DNA of 7,463 bases, taken from the NCBI GenBank assembly GCA_009926705.1, contig RFOJ01000038.1, forward strand, positions 1 through 7,463, given 5' to 3'. Positions 6,529-7,463 of the stretch are shown piece by piece. The notes beneath the pieces are model-generated. The model saw nothing but the letters and a program-made list of their open reading frames with translations, had not been told where the DNA came from and did no database searches. The position numbers and the translations under genes are program-made. Origin of the DNA: Acidimicrobiia bacterium (GTDB lineage Bacteria; Actinomycetota; Acidimicrobiia; Acidimicrobiales; Ilumatobacteraceae). Positions within the stretch are counted from its first letter, which is position 1. Each line of letters opens with the position of its first letter.

Positions 6529-6567
6529 CGGCGAGTTGACGAAGGGGTGTTCTCAGTGAGCGCAGCC

Positions 6568-6581
6568 CACCAATTTTGGTG
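6568..6581. repeat. Perfect inverted repeat CACCAA-TT-TTGGTG
   Basis: Two 6-bp arms with a 2-bp centre, too tight for a good RNA hairpin and more like a protein-binding dyad. It lies in the 131-nt spacer between the divergent hypothetical and nei-like genes, between positions -53 and -79 of both predicted transcription starts together with the neighbouring palindrome. Confidence 0.5.
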
Positions 6582-6584
6582 ACG

Positions 6585-6594
6585 TGTCGCGACA
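6585..6594. repeat. 10-bp perfect palindrome TGTCGCGACA
   Basis: A self-complementary sequence three bases from the preceding inverted repeat. It does not match the actinobacterial LexA box (GAAC-N4-GTTC). It may be an operator half-pair or chance in GC-rich DNA. Confidence 0.4.
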
Positions 6595-6633
6595 TTTCTC
6601 TGGAGAATCACGCAACAACATCGCCGAGCGCAA

Positions 6634-6639
6634 TACTCT
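6634..6639 (+). promoter_or_regulatory. Predicted -10 box of leaderless nei-like transcript
   Basis: TACTCT fits TANNNT and lies 7 nt before the ATG at 6647. No Shine-Dalgarno sequence separates them. The sequence upstream does not resemble the mycobacterial PafBC (RecA-NDp) damage promoter element TTGTCRGTG. Confidence 0.5.
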
Positions 6640-6646
6640 TTTCGCC

Positions 6647-7463
6647 ATGCCGGAGGGCGACACGATCTATCGAGCGGCCGCGGCGCTGCGGATTGCCCTC
6701 ATCGGCAAGAAGATGACTCGTTTCGAGGCACCTCGCTTGACGTCGGTGTTGCCGCGCGTCGGGCAAACGATCGAAGAAGTGCGAAGCCGCGGCAAGCACC
6801 TCGAAATCGTGTGGGACGACGGCATCGTGTTGCACACGCATATGCGGATGACGGGCTCGTGGCACCTGTATCACCCAGGTGAGCAGTGGCGTAAGCCGTC
6901 GCAGCGTGCACGCGTGGTGATTGGCACCCTCGATTGGGAAGCCGTGTGCTTCTCTGCGCCGGTCGTCGAGACGTACCGAGACTTTGACCCGCGCCGACAT
7001 CCGATTCTTGGGAGTCTCGGCCCCGACCTCTGCCAACCGTCGCCAGATTTGGATGAATGCGTGCGACGAATGATGTCGTACACACCGACCGAGACAAGCG
7101 TCGCAGAAGTGTTACTCGACCAACGAGTGATGTGCGGGGTCGGCAACGTGTACCGCTGCGAGTTGCTGTGGACGACGGAGATCCACCCATGGGCGCGTGT
7201 CGGAGACCTGTCACACGACGAGTGCCGAGAACTCGTCTCGCTCGCGCACGAGATGCTACGCGCAAACCTCAATCGAACTGCACGCATCACTGCGCCGCGC
7301 GTCGATGGTGGTCTCGCGGTCTACGGTCGACAGGGAAAGAAGTGCCCCCGCTGCAGCGAGCTGGTGCGCGTCACGCACCACGGAGAGGCGAACCGTGTGC
7401 TCTATTGGTGCAGTGGTTGCCAGACGGCGCATACGCCGCAGATCTCGGCACCTCGACGACTCG
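6647..7463 (+). CDS. Endonuclease VIII-like DNA glycosylase (Nei2/Fpg family), 3' end beyond window
   Basis: The frame is open for 272 codons to the window edge. It encodes a bifunctional DNA glycosylase/AP lyase of the Fpg/Nei family, which excises oxidised bases from the nucleoid and nicks the strand. MPEGDT at the N-terminus gives catalytic P2 and E3, and Asp-Thr after MPEG points to Nei rather than Fpg. K50 in SRGKHL is the conserved beta-lyase-domain Lys. The helix-two-turn-helix region contains LLDQRVMCGVGNVYRCELLW (156-175). The zinc finger has C233-x2-C236 and C255-x2-C258 with QGKKCPRC before it. All key residues are present, and probably only a few C-terminal residues are missing. 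It most resembles Nei2 of mycobacteria and relatives, which acts on oxidised pyrimidines; this subfamily call is from memory of family motifs. The ATG is fixed by the requirement for Pro at position 2 and by a -10 box 7 nt upstream. Confidence 0.95.
   Translation, partial: MPEGDTIYRAAAALRIALIGKKMTRFEAPRLTSVLPRVGQTIEEVRSRGKHLEIVWDDGIVLHTHMRMTGSWHLYHPGEQWRKPSQRARVVIGTLDWEAVCFSAPVVETYRDFDPRRHPILGSLGPDLCQPSPDLDECVRRMMSYTPTETSVAEVLLDQRVMCGVGNVYRCELLWTTEIHPWARVGDLSHDECRELVSLAHEMLRANLNRTARITAPRVDGGLAVYGRQGKKCPRCSELVRVTHHGEANRVLYWCSGCQTAHTPQISAPRRL

Noticed and set aside
6516..6611. N-terminal extension (GTG at 6609-6611) of the arginine-tailed protein
   Set aside because: It would place the start upstream of the TANNNT box and over the two dyads. 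The extra 32 residues are compositionally unlike the rest, so the shorter form is preferred.
1..7463. Mobile elements, CRISPR arrays, tRNA/rRNA genes, defence or prophage modules
   Set aside because: No transposase or integrase, direct-repeat array, target-site duplication or structured RNA signal was seen. Nearly all of the sequence is accounted for by housekeeping-type genes with short spacers.

Overview
The window is an ordinary-looking, gene-dense piece of a GC-rich bacterial chromosome. Several features suggest an actinobacterium, possibly of the Acidimicrobiia/Ilumatobacter type. It has an MPEGDT-type Nei2 DNA glycosylase and a DUF4916 protein, a family I know mainly from Actinobacteria. 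It has an actinobacterial-style Nudix protein. Shine-Dalgarno sites are almost absent, and six of the seven gene starts that do not simply follow another gene have a -10-like hexamer 6 or 7 nt upstream, as expected for leaderless mRNAs. The taxonomic placement is inference; there is no rRNA or other marker here.

Layout: (1) 2-853 (+), the C-terminal three quarters of an iron-dependent alcohol dehydrogenase, cut by the window edge. (2) 863-2525 (-), an MFS transporter followed 4 nt later by a Nudix hydrolase, probably one transcript, converging on the dehydrogenase. (3) 2564-3943 (+), a succinate-semialdehyde-type aldehyde dehydrogenase, divergent from the transporter with only 38 nt between starts. 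A hairpin follows its stop codon. (4) 4006-5121 (+), a cyclopropane-fatty-acid synthase very like the Escherichia coli enzyme. (5) 5118-5507 (-), a small DoxX-like four-helix membrane protein whose stop codon interlocks with that of the synthase in a shared CTAG. (6) 5559-6095 (+), a DUF4916 Nudix-fold protein with a degenerate Nudix box. (7) 6135-6515 (-), an unrecognised small protein with an arginine-rich tail. (8) 6647-7463 (+), a Nei/Fpg-family DNA glycosylase running off the right edge. Genes 7 and 8 diverge from a 131-nt spacer holding two dyad-symmetric sequences at its exact centre.

The genes do not form one pathway. Themes are aldehyde/alcohol oxidation-reduction (ADH, ALDH), membrane lipid modification (Cfa), membrane transport (MFS, DoxX-like), nucleotide or related phosphate chemistry (Nudix, DUF4916) and repair of oxidised DNA (Nei). 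I found no mobile element, CRISPR array, tRNA, rRNA or prophage signal. I see no convincing new multi-gene system. The points most worth a second look are the promoter grammar, the degenerate Nudix protein, the arginine-tailed unknown protein and the centred dyads in its promoter region.
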